Counted from the first letter of the stretch, positions 28,671-37,529 are shown. The stretch: 54,647 bases of DNA from Candidatus Parabeggiatoa sp. nov. 2 (GCA_002085445.1 NBMI01000041.1:1-54647), one strand, 5' to 3'. Program-made: numbers and translations. Notes: generated from the sequence alone by a model not told the origin.

Positions 28671-28703
28671 GCGTTCTCATCGAAACGGGAACGCTATTTT
28701 TTT
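28671..28703 (+). terminator. rho-independent terminator after peptide 1
   Basis: Stem GCGTTCTC / GGGAACGC (two pairs weak or wobble at the inner end) with an 8-base loop, followed by TATTTTTTT. It lies 100 bp after the peptide 1 stop. Confidence 0.8.
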
Positions 28704-29055
28704 AATTCATTTGGGTGCAGTTCCTATAGATTTTCATAAAAATAACATCACTTTATCTGACCCCTTACCCCAAATTCCTTACCTGAAGTGGGCCAGGGTG
28801 AGGCTGAACATTTTGGCGTTTATATACCTTAAGCCGAAAATATTTTGCACTAATAATTTATTTTTCGGCAATGTTTATATCATTTCCAAGAAAATAAATA
28901 TCTCAATATTTCAATCAGTTATTGTCGTTACGCCAAAAACGCAAAAACCAATTGATTTGCAATCACTTTTAATTTGACGGAAGACAGGAGTATTTACACT
29001 CAATTCATTTTAGACATTTTAGACTTCTCTAAAGAGAAGAGTAGGAGAAAGACTG
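28704..29055. other. gap between peptide genes
   Basis: No gene supported; a 105-codon plus-strand frame crosses the terminator and is unconvincing. At 29024-29039 CTTCTCTAAAGAGAAG is a perfect short palindrome just upstream of the peptide 2 ribosome site and could be regulatory. Confidence 0.5.
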
Positions 29056-29235
29056 ATGAAAAGACCAGCCCCAAACCACCAACCTGCCTCCCAACCACAC
29101 ACGGACAACAAGCGCACAGTGCGAGCGGGTATTCATACGAGCACTGCCATCCGCGCCGGAGGATTAGTAGCACACAACAATTCGCCTACGCTTCTTCCAA
29201 AAGATTTTCAACATGAAGAAAGCCGTAGTTTTTAG
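29056..29235 (+). CDS. candidate secreted-peptide precursor 2 (59 aa)
   Basis: Short ORF found by eye: ATG 29056-29058, with AGGAG 8 bases upstream at 29043-29047, and TAG at 29233-29235. The product begins MKRPAPNHQPASQPHTDNKR and then has VRAGIHTSTAIRAG ending at residue 35, so the RAG phrase occurs twice. The 24-residue tail starts GLVAHNNSPTLLPKDF and ends SRSF. The block aligns with peptides 1 and 3 without gaps. A terminator-like hairpin overlaps the stop codon. It lies between the two exporter genes on the opposite strand. Inferred leader/core division as for peptide 1. Confidence 0.68.
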   Translation: MKRPAPNHQPASQPHTDNKRTVRAGIHTSTAIRAGGLVAHNNSPTLLPKDFQHEESRSF

Positions 29236-29247
29236 GGATGGCTTTTT
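29219..29247 (+). terminator. terminator overlapping the peptide 2 stop
   Basis: AAAGCC (29219-29224) pairs with GGCTTT (29240-29245) and is followed by further T residues. It ends the peptide 2 transcript. Confidence 0.65.
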
Positions 29248-29692
29248 GGTTAAGTATGATCAGTAGATCGAAAACATTTTTAACGTGAGTTCGACTTTTC
29301 AATAAGTTATATCAATCATATCTTAATCAATTAATTTATGACAATTAATTGATTAAAAATACATTTTTATTATATGGGAGAACCTTAAATTTAATCAGTT
29401 AAAACAGAAGATTTGTGGGCCATCAACCGGAAGAAGTAAGTACAGCTTATGGTTTTTTTTTTACTGATTGATAATTAAGTCATTTTAACTAAATAATTGA
29501 TATAACTAATATTTTTATAAATCATTGAGATTTTAAGTCGAAATCACGTTTTTAAATATAGAGTGGTGCTGCTAAGCTAATCGATCTGTGGTTTTTCCTC
29601 TGAGTGCTCGCTTAGCAGCCCACCTTTTCATCGAATTTAACCATAAATATTTAATGGAATTTAGATCGACTGATGATGGCTATTGAGTCAAG
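29248..29692. repeat. intergenic with TTTAACGTGAGTTCGACTTT element
   Basis: From about 29277 it carries the element also present at 14828-15005, including a GGGCCATCAAC block near 29420. The remaining AT-rich sequence to 29692 has no gene. Confidence 0.6.
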
Positions 29693-32395
29693 TCAATCGT
29701 TTTTTTCATGCAACTGTCCGTTTTCTAACCAAAAATGTCGCCATTCTGCACTTTCCCACAGCCCACGGCGCACCGCTTCTTCCGAGTCCAACAATGTCCG
29801 ATAGCGTGATTCGGCCTGTTGCATAAGCGTCTCTGGGGCATCATCTTCAACAACGCGCCCTTCTTCCACAACTAACACTCGGTTAAACGTTTGGGTATCA
29901 CCGACATCGTGCGATATAAACAAAAGCGTTGCTTTCCGCCAGTAGCGACGTGTCCGTTCCAACAAGAGCCGGCGTTTTTCTCTGTCCAAGCCGCGAAAGG
30001 GTTCATCCAGTATCACCAATCGCACATCGGGGCGGAGCATGGCTCGGCCCAAGCGCACACGTTGTCCTTCGCCACCTGATACCAGTCCGCCTCCTTCACC
30101 GAGCGATGTCTGTAAGCCCGCCGGTAATTTCATAAAAATTTCCAACAGATCGGCTTGTTCTATTATAGTCTCTAGCGATTCAGTCGGTGCGCCTCGTGTG
30201 CCGTAGTAAAGATTGTCACGCAGAGAACGGTTCCAGATTTGTACAGAGGGATCCACCCACGCTGTTTCTTTACGCATGGTATGTAGACGCTCTGCCTGTA
30301 ACAATTCGCCATCCACCCGAACACGGCCCACCGCAGGGTGATACCAGCCCAGCAGTAGCCCGACTAAGCTCGACTTACCCGCACCCGACGAACCAATAAT
30401 GGCTAGGTGTTCACCCGCTTCGATAGTCACCGAAATATCGTGCAAAATAGTATGTCCGCCGGCTTTGACGCTGACATCGTGCAGTTCGATGGCAACGCCA
30501 GCCTCTGCCATGTTAGGCGAAGTTGCCGAAGGTGGCGTTTTTGTCTGCTCGTCATACCACATTTCGGTTTCTTCCGGGGCATTCAAGGGTTCTAACAAGC
30601 GCAGTACCCGGTTACGCAACATGGGATACTGTTGCGCGGTATTCGCTATATCCATGCCCAACGCCGGCAATCTCAGCGTCCAGTAAAGCAGCACCAACAC
30701 TCCACTGGCTTCACCGCCTTGTGCCACATAATCAAATACAATCCACACAGCAAAACTGGTATTAACCAGTGATTCGACAGCCACAAACAGTACACGAGCC
30801 TTCGCCAGGGCCAAACCAGCATGTACCCAGTTAACCAATAAACTCTCGTGTTCATTGCGAAGCGCCCGTGCTGCGCCGTGGGTGCGAATCGGTACCAGTC
30901 CTAGCAACGCATCCAGATAGAAACGGCTTAACGCGGCACTATGGGTGCGAAAGCGCAAGTCTTGTTCTCTTAACAGGGGTTGGGTAAGGAACGATAAGCT
31001 TATCACCATGCCAGTTGCCAAAAGTGCCAACAACAGGCTATTTGGATTTAACCAGATAATGCCGACTGTCGTGAGTACAAGGGTGAAATTCAGACGTAAA
31101 AAAGTAAGTGCCAGATCGGGCAGGGTGCGTATGATTCTTAGTTCATAAGCCCGTTCGGTCATATCTGAGGTCAGCCGGCTATGGAAATAGCGATCACCGA
31201 GACGCGGAATTTTTTCCAGAAAGGCGAGACGTAAACGGGTTTCCAATCGTCGGCCCATGCGCGTGATGGATGAGGCCATCGGCATTTCCAGCAATAGCAT
31301 AATCAAGAAAAAGACAAACAAGGCTTCGATAGCACCAATACGCTGTTCCACCAATCCAAGGTGTTGACCAATATCCAACAGTCCTTTGAACAGCAAGGCT
31401 TCAATCGTTACGCCAACCGTGGCGAGAGCCAGTGCTATCAGCAAAAGAGTGGGGATCAAAAAGCCGTCCGCTTTTAATGCCCGCCAAATATTGCGTTCTG
31501 GACTGCTCGCCGGTTCTGCGAGGGCTGCGGCCAGTTCTGGCGATAAGGGTTCCGGCGCTTCAAACTGCCCAGCGGCCGCTTGCTCCCGATGGCCTATCAC
31601 TTGTACGAGTACCGCTCCTTGGAACAGCAATTGTTCTTTATCGTCGGCTAACGTGCTGACTGACCAAAAAGATTGTGGAATGGTACTGGTGTCCGCTGAG
31701 GCTTCTTGTGCCTGCTTGAAAAACCGTTCCAATACGCGGCCGGCTTCTTTGCCTGGTTGTAGTCCGCCAGTACGCACCAGCGTCTCCACCATGCGCGTTG
31801 CTGCATCCAAGGCCGCCAGCGATTCCCAACCCAGCATTTCCAACGCGCTCTGGATTAACCGCTCTCTCTCCGCTTCGGCGATTTGTAGTTCAGCTAAGCG
31901 TTGGTACAACGGATCAGCAAATCCCTCTGACGCGGCCCAGTCGTACCATGCTTCGGCCGAGACGGCCTGTGTATGGAGGTACAATTCATCGAGAAAGCGT
32001 TTTTTGCTTAACCAACGTCGGCCGGTGCCCGGATCCATGATCTGGACAAACTGCCCATGCATTCGCCAAATAACCACAAAGTGCGTAAATCCGTTAGGTA
32101 GACGTATTACTGTGATGGCGGGCAACACTTGGGATTCGGGCCGTAGCATATGATCGACTGGCACCATGATTTGTTGCGCTTCCAAACCTAACTGGTTTGC
32201 AATCTCTTCTAGCGTGTCAATGGAGGTACCGTCCACATCTGTTTGACAAGCTTCACGGAGACGGCCGTAACTGACGCTAATACCAAAACCTTCCAATAGC
32301 GCTTTGAGGGCTGCTGGCCCGCAGTCCATTGCGGAGGTTTGCACGACTTCTGGCACCAAGAACCGGCGTTCTGGAGGAGAATTATCGAAAATCAT
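29693..32395 (-). CDS. NHLP-type C39 peptidase-containing ABC peptide exporter
   Basis: 900 residues. An N-terminal C39 peptidase domain with full triad: Cys25 (SAMDCGPAAL), His105 (GFTHFVVI) and Asp121 (QIMDPGTG). A long linker spans residues ~140-290, the membrane domain ~305-590, and the ATPase holds GSSGAGKSSL, SGGEGQRVRLGRA, LVILDEP and a complete C-terminus (VEEGRVVEDDAPETL). Such proteins cut leader peptides after a Gly-containing site and export the product across the inner membrane. It lies downstream of the adaptor and peptide 3 on the same strand. The ribosome site before ATG 32393-32395 is weak. Confidence 0.93.
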   Translation of the reverse strand: MIFDNSPPERRFLVPEVVQTSAMDCGPAALKALLEGFGISVSYGRLREACQTDVDGTSIDTLEEIANQLGLEAQQIMVPVDHMLRPESQVLPAITVIRLPNGFTHFVVIWRMHGQFVQIMDPGTGRRWLSKKRFLDELYLHTQAVSAEAWYDWAASEGFADPLYQRLAELQIAEAERERLIQSALEMLGWESLAALDAATRMVETLVRTGGLQPGKEAGRVLERFFKQAQEASADTSTIPQSFWSVSTLADDKEQLLFQGAVLVQVIGHREQAAAGQFEAPEPLSPELAAALAEPASSPERNIWRALKADGFLIPTLLLIALALATVGVTIEALLFKGLLDIGQHLGLVEQRIGAIEALFVFFLIMLLLEMPMASSITRMGRRLETRLRLAFLEKIPRLGDRYFHSRLTSDMTERAYELRIIRTLPDLALTFLRLNFTLVLTTVGIIWLNPNSLLLALLATGMVISLSFLTQPLLREQDLRFRTHSAALSRFYLDALLGLVPIRTHGAARALRNEHESLLVNWVHAGLALAKARVLFVAVESLVNTSFAVWIVFDYVAQGGEASGVLVLLYWTLRLPALGMDIANTAQQYPMLRNRVLRLLEPLNAPEETEMWYDEQTKTPPSATSPNMAEAGVAIELHDVSVKAGGHTILHDISVTIEAGEHLAIIGSSGAGKSSLVGLLLGWYHPAVGRVRVDGELLQAERLHTMRKETAWVDPSVQIWNRSLRDNLYYGTRGAPTESLETIIEQADLLEIFMKLPAGLQTSLGEGGGLVSGGEGQRVRLGRAMLRPDVRLVILDEPFRGLDREKRRLLLERTRRYWRKATLLFISHDVGDTQTFNRVLVVEEGRVVEDDAPETLMQQAESRYRTLLDSEEAVRRGLWESAEWRHFWLENGQLHEKND

Positions 32396-33150
32396 ATAAA
32401 AACGCCGTTTTTATTGGCAAAGACTGGTAACCAGGGGCGTTGCCCCTGGCTTTAATAATACGCCCCTTCAGGGCTATAGAGATTTTAAAGTTAGCCCCAA
32501 CGGGGCGAGATTAATATAGCCAGGGGGGCGTTGCCCCAATGCCATTAAGTTAAGAAATAAACGAGAAAGAGCCTTTGGTAAAGCCGTTGTCTCAAAGCTA
32601 AAGTCCCCTAAAGGGGACTGGTAAATTCGCTTGGGTGGATAGCCTACACTACAAAATTTTCCAACGGAAAGCTTGCTATTTTATCATGTTTCGATGTTGA
32701 TATAGAGAATGCCACTTTTCAAGTCGATAACGAGAAAAATTTAAAAATTCACTCACTGATAAGTAGATAATTTTTCTATGACTTTTAGTAAAAGTTCAGT
32801 TTGTAATTTTCATAGATTTGAAGTACGTTTCGTATAGCTTTAAGCTAATCGCTTTAGCTATTGGCTTCTGAGCGTGTTTTGCAAGAGGCTCAAGGGTACT
32901 ACTCGATGATCACGTTTTTGATGGTTAGCCCAAAATATCGCCTGGGGATAAATCCCCAGGCTGAAAGCTCAAGTCTGCTGAAGCAGACTAACCCCTAGGT
33001 TTGTTTAGTTTTCGTAGTGCCCTTTAGGGTACAGTAGCTCTTAGCCATGAGGTTGAGCTACTGGCGGGGGGTACGGGAACTTCCGCTTTCGTGTACTAGA
33101 AAAAAAATCCGTTTATTCCAAAAATCCGTTGTACTCTCACTATATAACGG
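32396..33150. repeat. 755-bp repeat-filled gap inside the exporter locus
   Basis: Contains a CCAGGGGCGTTGCCCCTGG copy with its CGCCCCTTCAGGGC-type partner (32430-32535), AAGTCCCCTAAAGGGGACT (about 32600) and the GATAAATCCCCAGGCTGAAAG block (32940-33000). No gene recognised. Confidence 0.7.
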
Positions 33151-33351
33151 CTAACCACGAATCCCATTCCACATCTGAAAATTCCCTCTACCTCTTCCTC
33201 TTTTAGGACTTGAAAGAGAATAAAATTGAGCCCAGCCAGCGCGAACATTGGTCGTTACTCCCAGCCCACTTACACTGGCTCGCCGGTACCCAATTGCCTC
33301 TGTTTTCTGGTGCCCCTCTTGCTTATTAACGGTTTGCTTTAAACTCTTCAT
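33151..33351 (-). CDS. candidate secreted-peptide precursor 3 (66 aa)
   Basis: ATG 33349-33351 with AAGGAG about 11 bases upstream. The N-terminal half is Lys/Gln-rich (MKSLKQTVNKQEGHQK). SGLGVTTNVRAG ends at residue 39, then a 27-residue tail begins WAQFYSLSSPKRGRGRG and ends in GIRG. The block matches peptides 1 and 2 at G-[LI]-x-[TV]-[ST]-T-x-[IV]-R-A-G. The tail is basic and aromatic, unlike the acidic tail of peptide 1. It lies 85 bp downstream of the HlyD-like adaptor and upstream of the C39 exporter, all on minus, so it is probably in the exporter operon. Confidence 0.7.
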   Translation of the reverse strand: MKSLKQTVNKQEGHQKTEAIGYRRASVSGLGVTTNVRAGWAQFYSLSSPKRGRGRGNFQMWNGIRG

Positions 33352-33436
33352 CGTACTCTTTGCTCCTTTTTGTAAGAGTTGCGGGGTTTTTAAACCCCGC
33401 TGATCTAAAAATACCTAAAAATTCAATGGAGTTTTA

Positions 33437-34045
33437 TTATGGACTGGCAGACAGTGGGGGTGTTTCTGTCAACAAGCCAGAGGCTCGTAGTACTAAGGCA
33501 GCCGGCGTAACATGTTCTACTTCGATTTTGACTTCTCCGCCTTCATTTTCGGAAAAAGGATTTGGGGCGGCCGCATCGATCTCGGCCCGCAAGACAACGG
33601 TTCCTTTTTTCGGCCCTGTCGGCTGTATCACATTGATTACGGTGGCAGGAAGCGGGCCAGTCTGTTTACCAATTTTTCCGTTAAGGCGTAAAAACGCCGC
33701 TTGCCCGGGGTGGATGCTTTTTAGGGCCTGTTGTCCAAATTCAGCGTTAATTATCCGTTGCCGGATGACTTGTACTTTCTTTGCTCCCATGCCCGTGCGA
33801 GGAAATTGACTTATAAGATTTTCTTCAGCAGTCATCGTCACATCCGGGCTGATTTCATAAGAGGTAATCTGGGCGGTGAGAAACCAGTGAGCCCATAAGA
33901 CGGCCAACACTATCGCTGCCAACAGTCCTGCCAGTGAGGTGTAATAATTATCGGTTTGGAGTGAACGTATCGTGCGTGAGAAGGGCGTTGCCATTTGGAT
34001 GAAAGTATTTTGGAGCGAGTTTTTCAAATTTAGGTGATTTTTCAT
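33437..34045 (-). CDS. HlyD-like secretion adaptor (NHLP system type), short
   Basis: 202 residues from ATG 34043-34045 (MKNHLNLK), preceded by AAAGGGG about 9 bases upstream; the longer frame translates an ACCCC..GGGGT repeat. One membrane anchor at about residues 35-60 (LAGLLAAIVLAVLWAHWF) is followed by a periplasmic part with SIHPGQAAFLRLNGKIG and VINVIQP, the terminal beta-barrel of membrane-fusion proteins. The long coiled-coil and lipoyl hairpin of classical HlyD are missing, so the protein is about half the usual length. Position next to peptide 3 and the C39 exporter supports a role in peptide export. Confidence 0.72.
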   Translation of the reverse strand: MKNHLNLKNSLQNTFIQMATPFSRTIRSLQTDNYYTSLAGLLAAIVLAVLWAHWFLTAQITSYEISPDVTMTAEENLISQFPRTGMGAKKVQVIRQRIINAEFGQQALKSIHPGQAAFLRLNGKIGKQTGPLPATVINVIQPTGPKKGTVVLRAEIDAAAPNPFSENEGGEVKIEVEHVTPAALVLRASGLLTETPPLSASP

Positions 34046-34100
34046 TTTTAAATACCCCTTTGGGGTTGGGGCCCTCTCCGGCCCTTCCCCAGGTTGCACC

Positions 34101-34205
34101 TCAATGCCATTAAGTGTAGGGGCAATCCCTTGTGGTTGCCCTACAAACCGTCATGTCGCGTAGGGGCAATCCTTTATGGTTGCCCTCACCGAAAAGCGGT
34201 GCTCC
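34101..34205. mobile_element. partial MITE of the TCAATGCCAT family
   Basis: Left end TCAATGCCAT at 34101-34110, then GGGGCAATCC and GGTTGCCC blocks ending 'cgaaaagcggt'. The right terminal repeat is missing. Full copies are at 35199-35314 and 49955-50113. Confidence 0.75.
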
Positions 34206-34249
34206 TACTACAAACGCAGTTATAAAAAACTTTTGTTGACCTACTTATC

Positions 34250-34672
34250 TCAATCCAACGGTGGATGCCAATTCATTGCTACCCATAAACTTCTGGATTC
34301 CACGATATATTCATTGTTCATCCGTAAGGCGATAACCGTAGCACGCCCCGTCGGTGTTAAACCAGTGATGTGAGTACCACCATTTGCCCACGTAAAATGC
34401 TCTTTCAAAATTTGAAGGCGTGGGTTAAATAGAGGAACTAATGCACCCGTTGCAGGATCAATATTCTCCGTTTTTGAGCTTTTGAATTCATTACAACGAT
34501 AGCAAGCCGCCGCGAGATTTTCCCGGTCATCACCACCGCCTTTTGCTTGAGGAATAATGTGATCCATGACTAACGGCATTCCAATTATCCGCCGACAAGT
34601 ACGACAATACTCGCAGCAATGCCCCGCTTCCGCTGACACTTGCTGTTTAAGTGTTTCAGAAATGGATGACAT
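34250..34672 (-). CDS. HNH endonuclease
   Basis: 140 residues. CCEYC and a later CYRCN give the zinc Cys pairs; MDHIIPQAKGGGDD and ENLAAACYRCNEFKSS form the HNH beta-beta-alpha metal finger. A single-domain protein, like those scattered in cyanobacteria and Beggiatoaceae; target unknown. Its ATG at 34670-34672 follows the stop of 34675-35100 by 2 bp, so the two are translationally coupled, an arrangement like a toxin-antitoxin pair (inference). Confidence 0.9.
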   Translation of the reverse strand: MSSISETLKQQVSAEAGHCCEYCRTCRRIIGMPLVMDHIIPQAKGGGDDRENLAAACYRCNEFKSSKTENIDPATGALVPLFNPRLQILKEHFTWANGGTHITGLTPTGRATVIALRMNNEYIVESRSLWVAMNWHPPLD

Positions 34673-34674
34673 AT

Positions 34675-35100
34675 TTATGTTAAGGGTAACTCATCTAATG
34701 CCGGTATTCGATAACCACGCCAACGTAATAACGCCCAAGCATAAGCTTTTTTTAACATTAACTGATCAGCCGCTTGGCCTAATTCTCTCAGTTCTTGACG
34801 TTCTTGTAGCTCCATTGACTCGTTTTTTTGGTGGTACTCTAGTAGAACTAAATGGCGTTGTTGTTGCGCCGTTGGTACTTGGCTATGAGCTATTTTTAGC
34901 AATTCTTTAATTGAAAGTGTTTGCATAGCCTGTAAACTGGCTTGCATTTCCAAAGGTGCATTTTCTACGGTTGGTGGTAAATTACCTTCGATGCTCTGAA
35001 TGGCTAGTGATTCAATGGATTGATGAGTCTTCTTGGCAATTTTAGCGAATCTGTAAAATATCCCTTCTGGTAATTCTATGGTCAATTGTTGGGTAGCCAT
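34675..35100 (-). CDS. small helical partner protein of the HNH gene
   Basis: 141 residues from ATG 35098-35100 (MATQQLTIELPEGIFYRFAK) with GAGG about 13 bases upstream; the longer frame is rejected. The N-terminus TIELPEGIFYRFAKIAKKT resembles a ribbon-helix-helix DNA-binding start, and the rest is helical and Gln/Leu-rich. Similar small proteins precede HNH genes in filamentous bacteria. May act as antitoxin or regulator; not proven. Confidence 0.7.
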   Translation of the reverse strand: MATQQLTIELPEGIFYRFAKIAKKTHQSIESLAIQSIEGNLPPTVENAPLEMQASLQAMQTLSIKELLKIAHSQVPTAQQQRHLVLLEYHQKNESMELQERQELRELGQAADQLMLKKAYAWALLRWRGYRIPALDELPLT

Positions 35101-35198
35101 TTCATTAAATACCTCATTTATTAAGTACATTGCCAAAAGCATCAGCATCGCCAAGCCATGATTTTCCCTCGGTTTCACCAGCCTCCCCAGGTTTCACC

Positions 35199-35314
35199 TC
35201 AATGCCATTAAGTTAAGGGCTTTGCACGTGGGATTGCCCCTACAAACCGTCATGTAATGTAGGGGCAATCCTTTATGGTTGCCCTCACCGAAAAGCGGTA
35301 CGATATGGCATTGA
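35199..35314. mobile_element. complete MITE, TIR TCAATGCCAT
   Basis: 116 bp from TCAATGCCAT (35199-35208) to ATGGCATTGA (35305-35314); the pairing extends by two bases outward (CCTCAATGCC / GGCATTGAGG). The inside has two opposing GGGGCAATCC/GGTTGCCC palindromes. Same family as the copy that splits the FGE gene. Confidence 0.85.
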
Positions 35315-35365
35315 GGTTTTTAAAACCTGTCAGGTTTAGTTTAGTTTCGACGAGACTCTTTTGAG

Positions 35366-36262
35366 TTACTTCGCGGCAATTTCTTCTAACTGCTTGGCTT
35401 TGATGACTTGTCCATCTAAGGCGGCTTCTTTGGCACTTTTGCCATAAGCGACGCTCATCAAGGTGCTGTAGTACACCGAGGGTATGTTGAACTTGGTGCC
35501 GTATTTCTGGTTGATTTGGTCTTGATAAACCTCCGTATTCATCTGACAGACGGGACAGGGGGTGACAATCATGTCGGCACCGCCATCGTAAGCGGCCTCA
35601 ATAATATCCTTCACTAAGGCTTGACTCTTTTCAGGTTCCGAAAACATCAGCGCACCGCCACAACAAGAGACTTTCTTGTCGTAATTTTCCACTGGTTCCG
35701 CGCCCAGCGCCTCTATCATTTTGTCTAAATAGACGGGATTTTCAAAGGATTCGCCGTCGATACCAAAAGGGCGGTTAGTCTGACAGCCCACATAGCCGGC
35801 AATCTTGAGGCCTTCTAAGGGCTTTTTGACATGCTTTTTCATCTCGTCATAGCCGATGTCTTCAATCAGCACTTCAACCATGTGACGGACTTTTTTCTCA
35901 CCTTTGAAGGTTAAGCCGGCCTCTTTTAAGGCCTCATTGGCTTCCGCCATTAACTGGTTGTCTTGCTTTAAACGCTCATCGGCCTCCCGAGTGGACAACC
36001 AACAAGCGGCACAGGTAGCCACTATATCTTGCCCTGGATGGTGTTGTTCAGAGAGGGCCAGATTACGCGCCGACAACGTTAGGCGCGGCAACTCTCCGCC
36101 CCCAGCGTAGCCGATAGAAGCGGAGCAACAGTTCCAATCAGGTATTTCGTTCAGTTGAATGCCTAACTCATCACAGATGGTTAGTGTTGAGCGCAACTGG
36201 TTGAAAGAGGAGGCGCCTTTTTGTGAGGAACAGCCGGGGTAAAAGGAATATTCTTTAGCCAT
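35366..36262 (-). CDS. hdrB: HdrB-like heterodisulfide reductase subunit B
   Basis: 298 residues with two CCG domains. The first has PGCSS near residue 10, WNCCSAS near 45 and ATCAACW near 85. The second has GYVGCQTNRP near 157, SCCGGALM near 200 and CPVCQMN near 235. In HdrB these bind the unusual non-cubane 4Fe-4S clusters that act on disulfides. It is the last gene of the qmoA-qmoB-hdrC-hdrB run, 22 bp after hdrC. With HdrC it would take electrons from QmoAB in the APS-reductase branch of sulfur metabolism; that link is inferred from homologous operons. Confidence 0.9.
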   Translation of the reverse strand: MAKEYSFYPGCSSQKGASSFNQLRSTLTICDELGIQLNEIPDWNCCSASIGYAGGGELPRLTLSARNLALSEQHHPGQDIVATCAACWLSTREADERLKQDNQLMAEANEALKEAGLTFKGEKKVRHMVEVLIEDIGYDEMKKHVKKPLEGLKIAGYVGCQTNRPFGIDGESFENPVYLDKMIEALGAEPVENYDKKVSCCGGALMFSEPEKSQALVKDIIEAAYDGGADMIVTPCPVCQMNTEVYQDQINQKYGTKFNIPSVYYSTLMSVAYGKSAKEAALDGQVIKAKQLEEIAAK

Positions 36263-36284
36263 AATCTGTTAGTCTCCTTAGTTA

Positions 36285-36914
36285 TTAGGCTTGTTGGAAT
36301 TTGGCCGCTTTCGCTTCTTCGATTTCACGGGCTTTATTTAAGGCAGCCTGTAAGCCTTTGCTGTCTTTGCAGCTATGTCCACCGAATATTTCAAAGGGAT
36401 TCATGCGCTTAGTCTTGTACATCCCCAGGCCGACCTTTTGCATTTTCAGGGAGGTTTTAACGCCTTGGGCAAAGCCATTCATAAAATAAAGGCTGAGGCC
36501 CAATTTCAGTTCGTTGACGCGGCCTTTTTTGTACAGGTTATCCCAAAACCGTTGGGCGAATTTCTGGGTTTGTTGATTTTTGGGGACAAACCCTAGTTTG
36601 CTGGCGTAGTGAGCCAAACCGTGCATGATATGAGTAATGGGCAATTCGCGTGGGCAACGGGCGATGCAGTTGTAGCAAGAGGTGCAAAACCACATGGAAC
36701 TAGAACCAAGCACCTCGTCACGCTGATTGGCGCGGATCATCATAAAAATTTCCTGCGGGGGATGATCCCAATGGGGGCCGAGTGGACAGGAGCCTGAGCA
36801 GACTCCGCACTGCATGCACATTTTTACCCATTCGCCATCTTCGACATTGGCTTCTACTTCACGCAAGAAGTTATTGCGGTATTTTTCAACCGTTGCGGTA
36901 TTTGGGTTACTCAT
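36285..36914 (-). CDS. hdrC: HdrC-like iron-sulfur subunit C
   Basis: 209 residues from ATG 36912-36914 (MSNPNTATVEKY), preceded by AGGAG; the upstream extension comes from a simple AT repeat. Two 4Fe-4S motifs: CMQCGVCSGSCPLG near 30 and CTSCYNCIARCP near 75. There is no membrane domain, which distinguishes it from QmoC (an HdrC-HdrE-type fusion with heme b), so this operon uses the soluble HdrC/HdrB version. It relays electrons between QmoB and HdrB. Confidence 0.9.
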   Translation of the reverse strand: MSNPNTATVEKYRNNFLREVEANVEDGEWVKMCMQCGVCSGSCPLGPHWDHPPQEIFMMIRANQRDEVLGSSSMWFCTSCYNCIARCPRELPITHIMHGLAHYASKLGFVPKNQQTQKFAQRFWDNLYKKGRVNELKLGLSLYFMNGFAQGVKTSLKMQKVGLGMYKTKRMNPFEIFGGHSCKDSKGLQAALNKAREIEEAKAAKFQQA

Positions 36915-37529
36915 ATAAAGTCTCCTTAGATGCGAATTAAGAATGAAAAATGAAAAATGTAGAATGAACAAAGATGTTCTTTCGTTTCGGTTTCGGTTTC
37001 TTTGCTCTGAGAAAGCTTGAGAAAGCTTGAGAAAGCTTGAGAAAGCTTGATAAATCTTGAGAAACTGTCATTTCGTTTCTTTGATCGGAGAAACCTTGAG
37101 AAACCTTATAAAATAAGTTATCTGAAAGACGTTTTTATAAGTCATTGATTTTTTATGATTCAATTCAATCCTTAATTCGCATGATAACTTCATTAAAATG
37201 GAAAACGGCCGGTTGAGTAGTCCTTACAAATTAGTGTAGTTATTTAAACTCAATAAGTTATATATATTATTAAGAGCAATGGTTTGTAGTAGTTGCTTTA
37301 GCAACTTATCTCGTGCCACTTTAGTCGCTAAAGCGACTACTACAAACATAACTACTACAAACTTTAGTCGCTAAAGCGACTACTACAAACATAATTACTA
37401 CAAACTTTAGTCGCTAAAGCGACTACTACAAACATAACTACAAACATAACTACTACAAACTCTGAAAACTGATCACTGTTCACTGAAAACCTGAAAACAG
37501 ATCACTGAGCATTGATCATTGAACACTGT
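36915..37529. repeat. 615-bp gap inside the qmo-hdr operon
   Basis: Contains an 11-bp GAGAAAGCTT tandem (about 37010-37060) and three or four AGTCGCTAAAGCGACTACTA hairpin units (37315-37430). No gene. The run splits qmoB from hdrC, which are normally close together. Confidence 0.8.

Noticed and set aside
28660..28977. 105-codon ORF after peptide 1
   Set aside because: Its first codons form the terminator hairpin and T-run, and the product has no RAG block or credible start site.
28974..29216. 80-codon ORF overlapping peptide 2
   Set aside because: Different frame from the 59-codon ORF that has the AGGAG site and shared motif.
31386..32153. 255-codon plus-strand ORF
   Set aside because: Antisense to the C39 exporter; Ser/Ala-rich composition and no family features.
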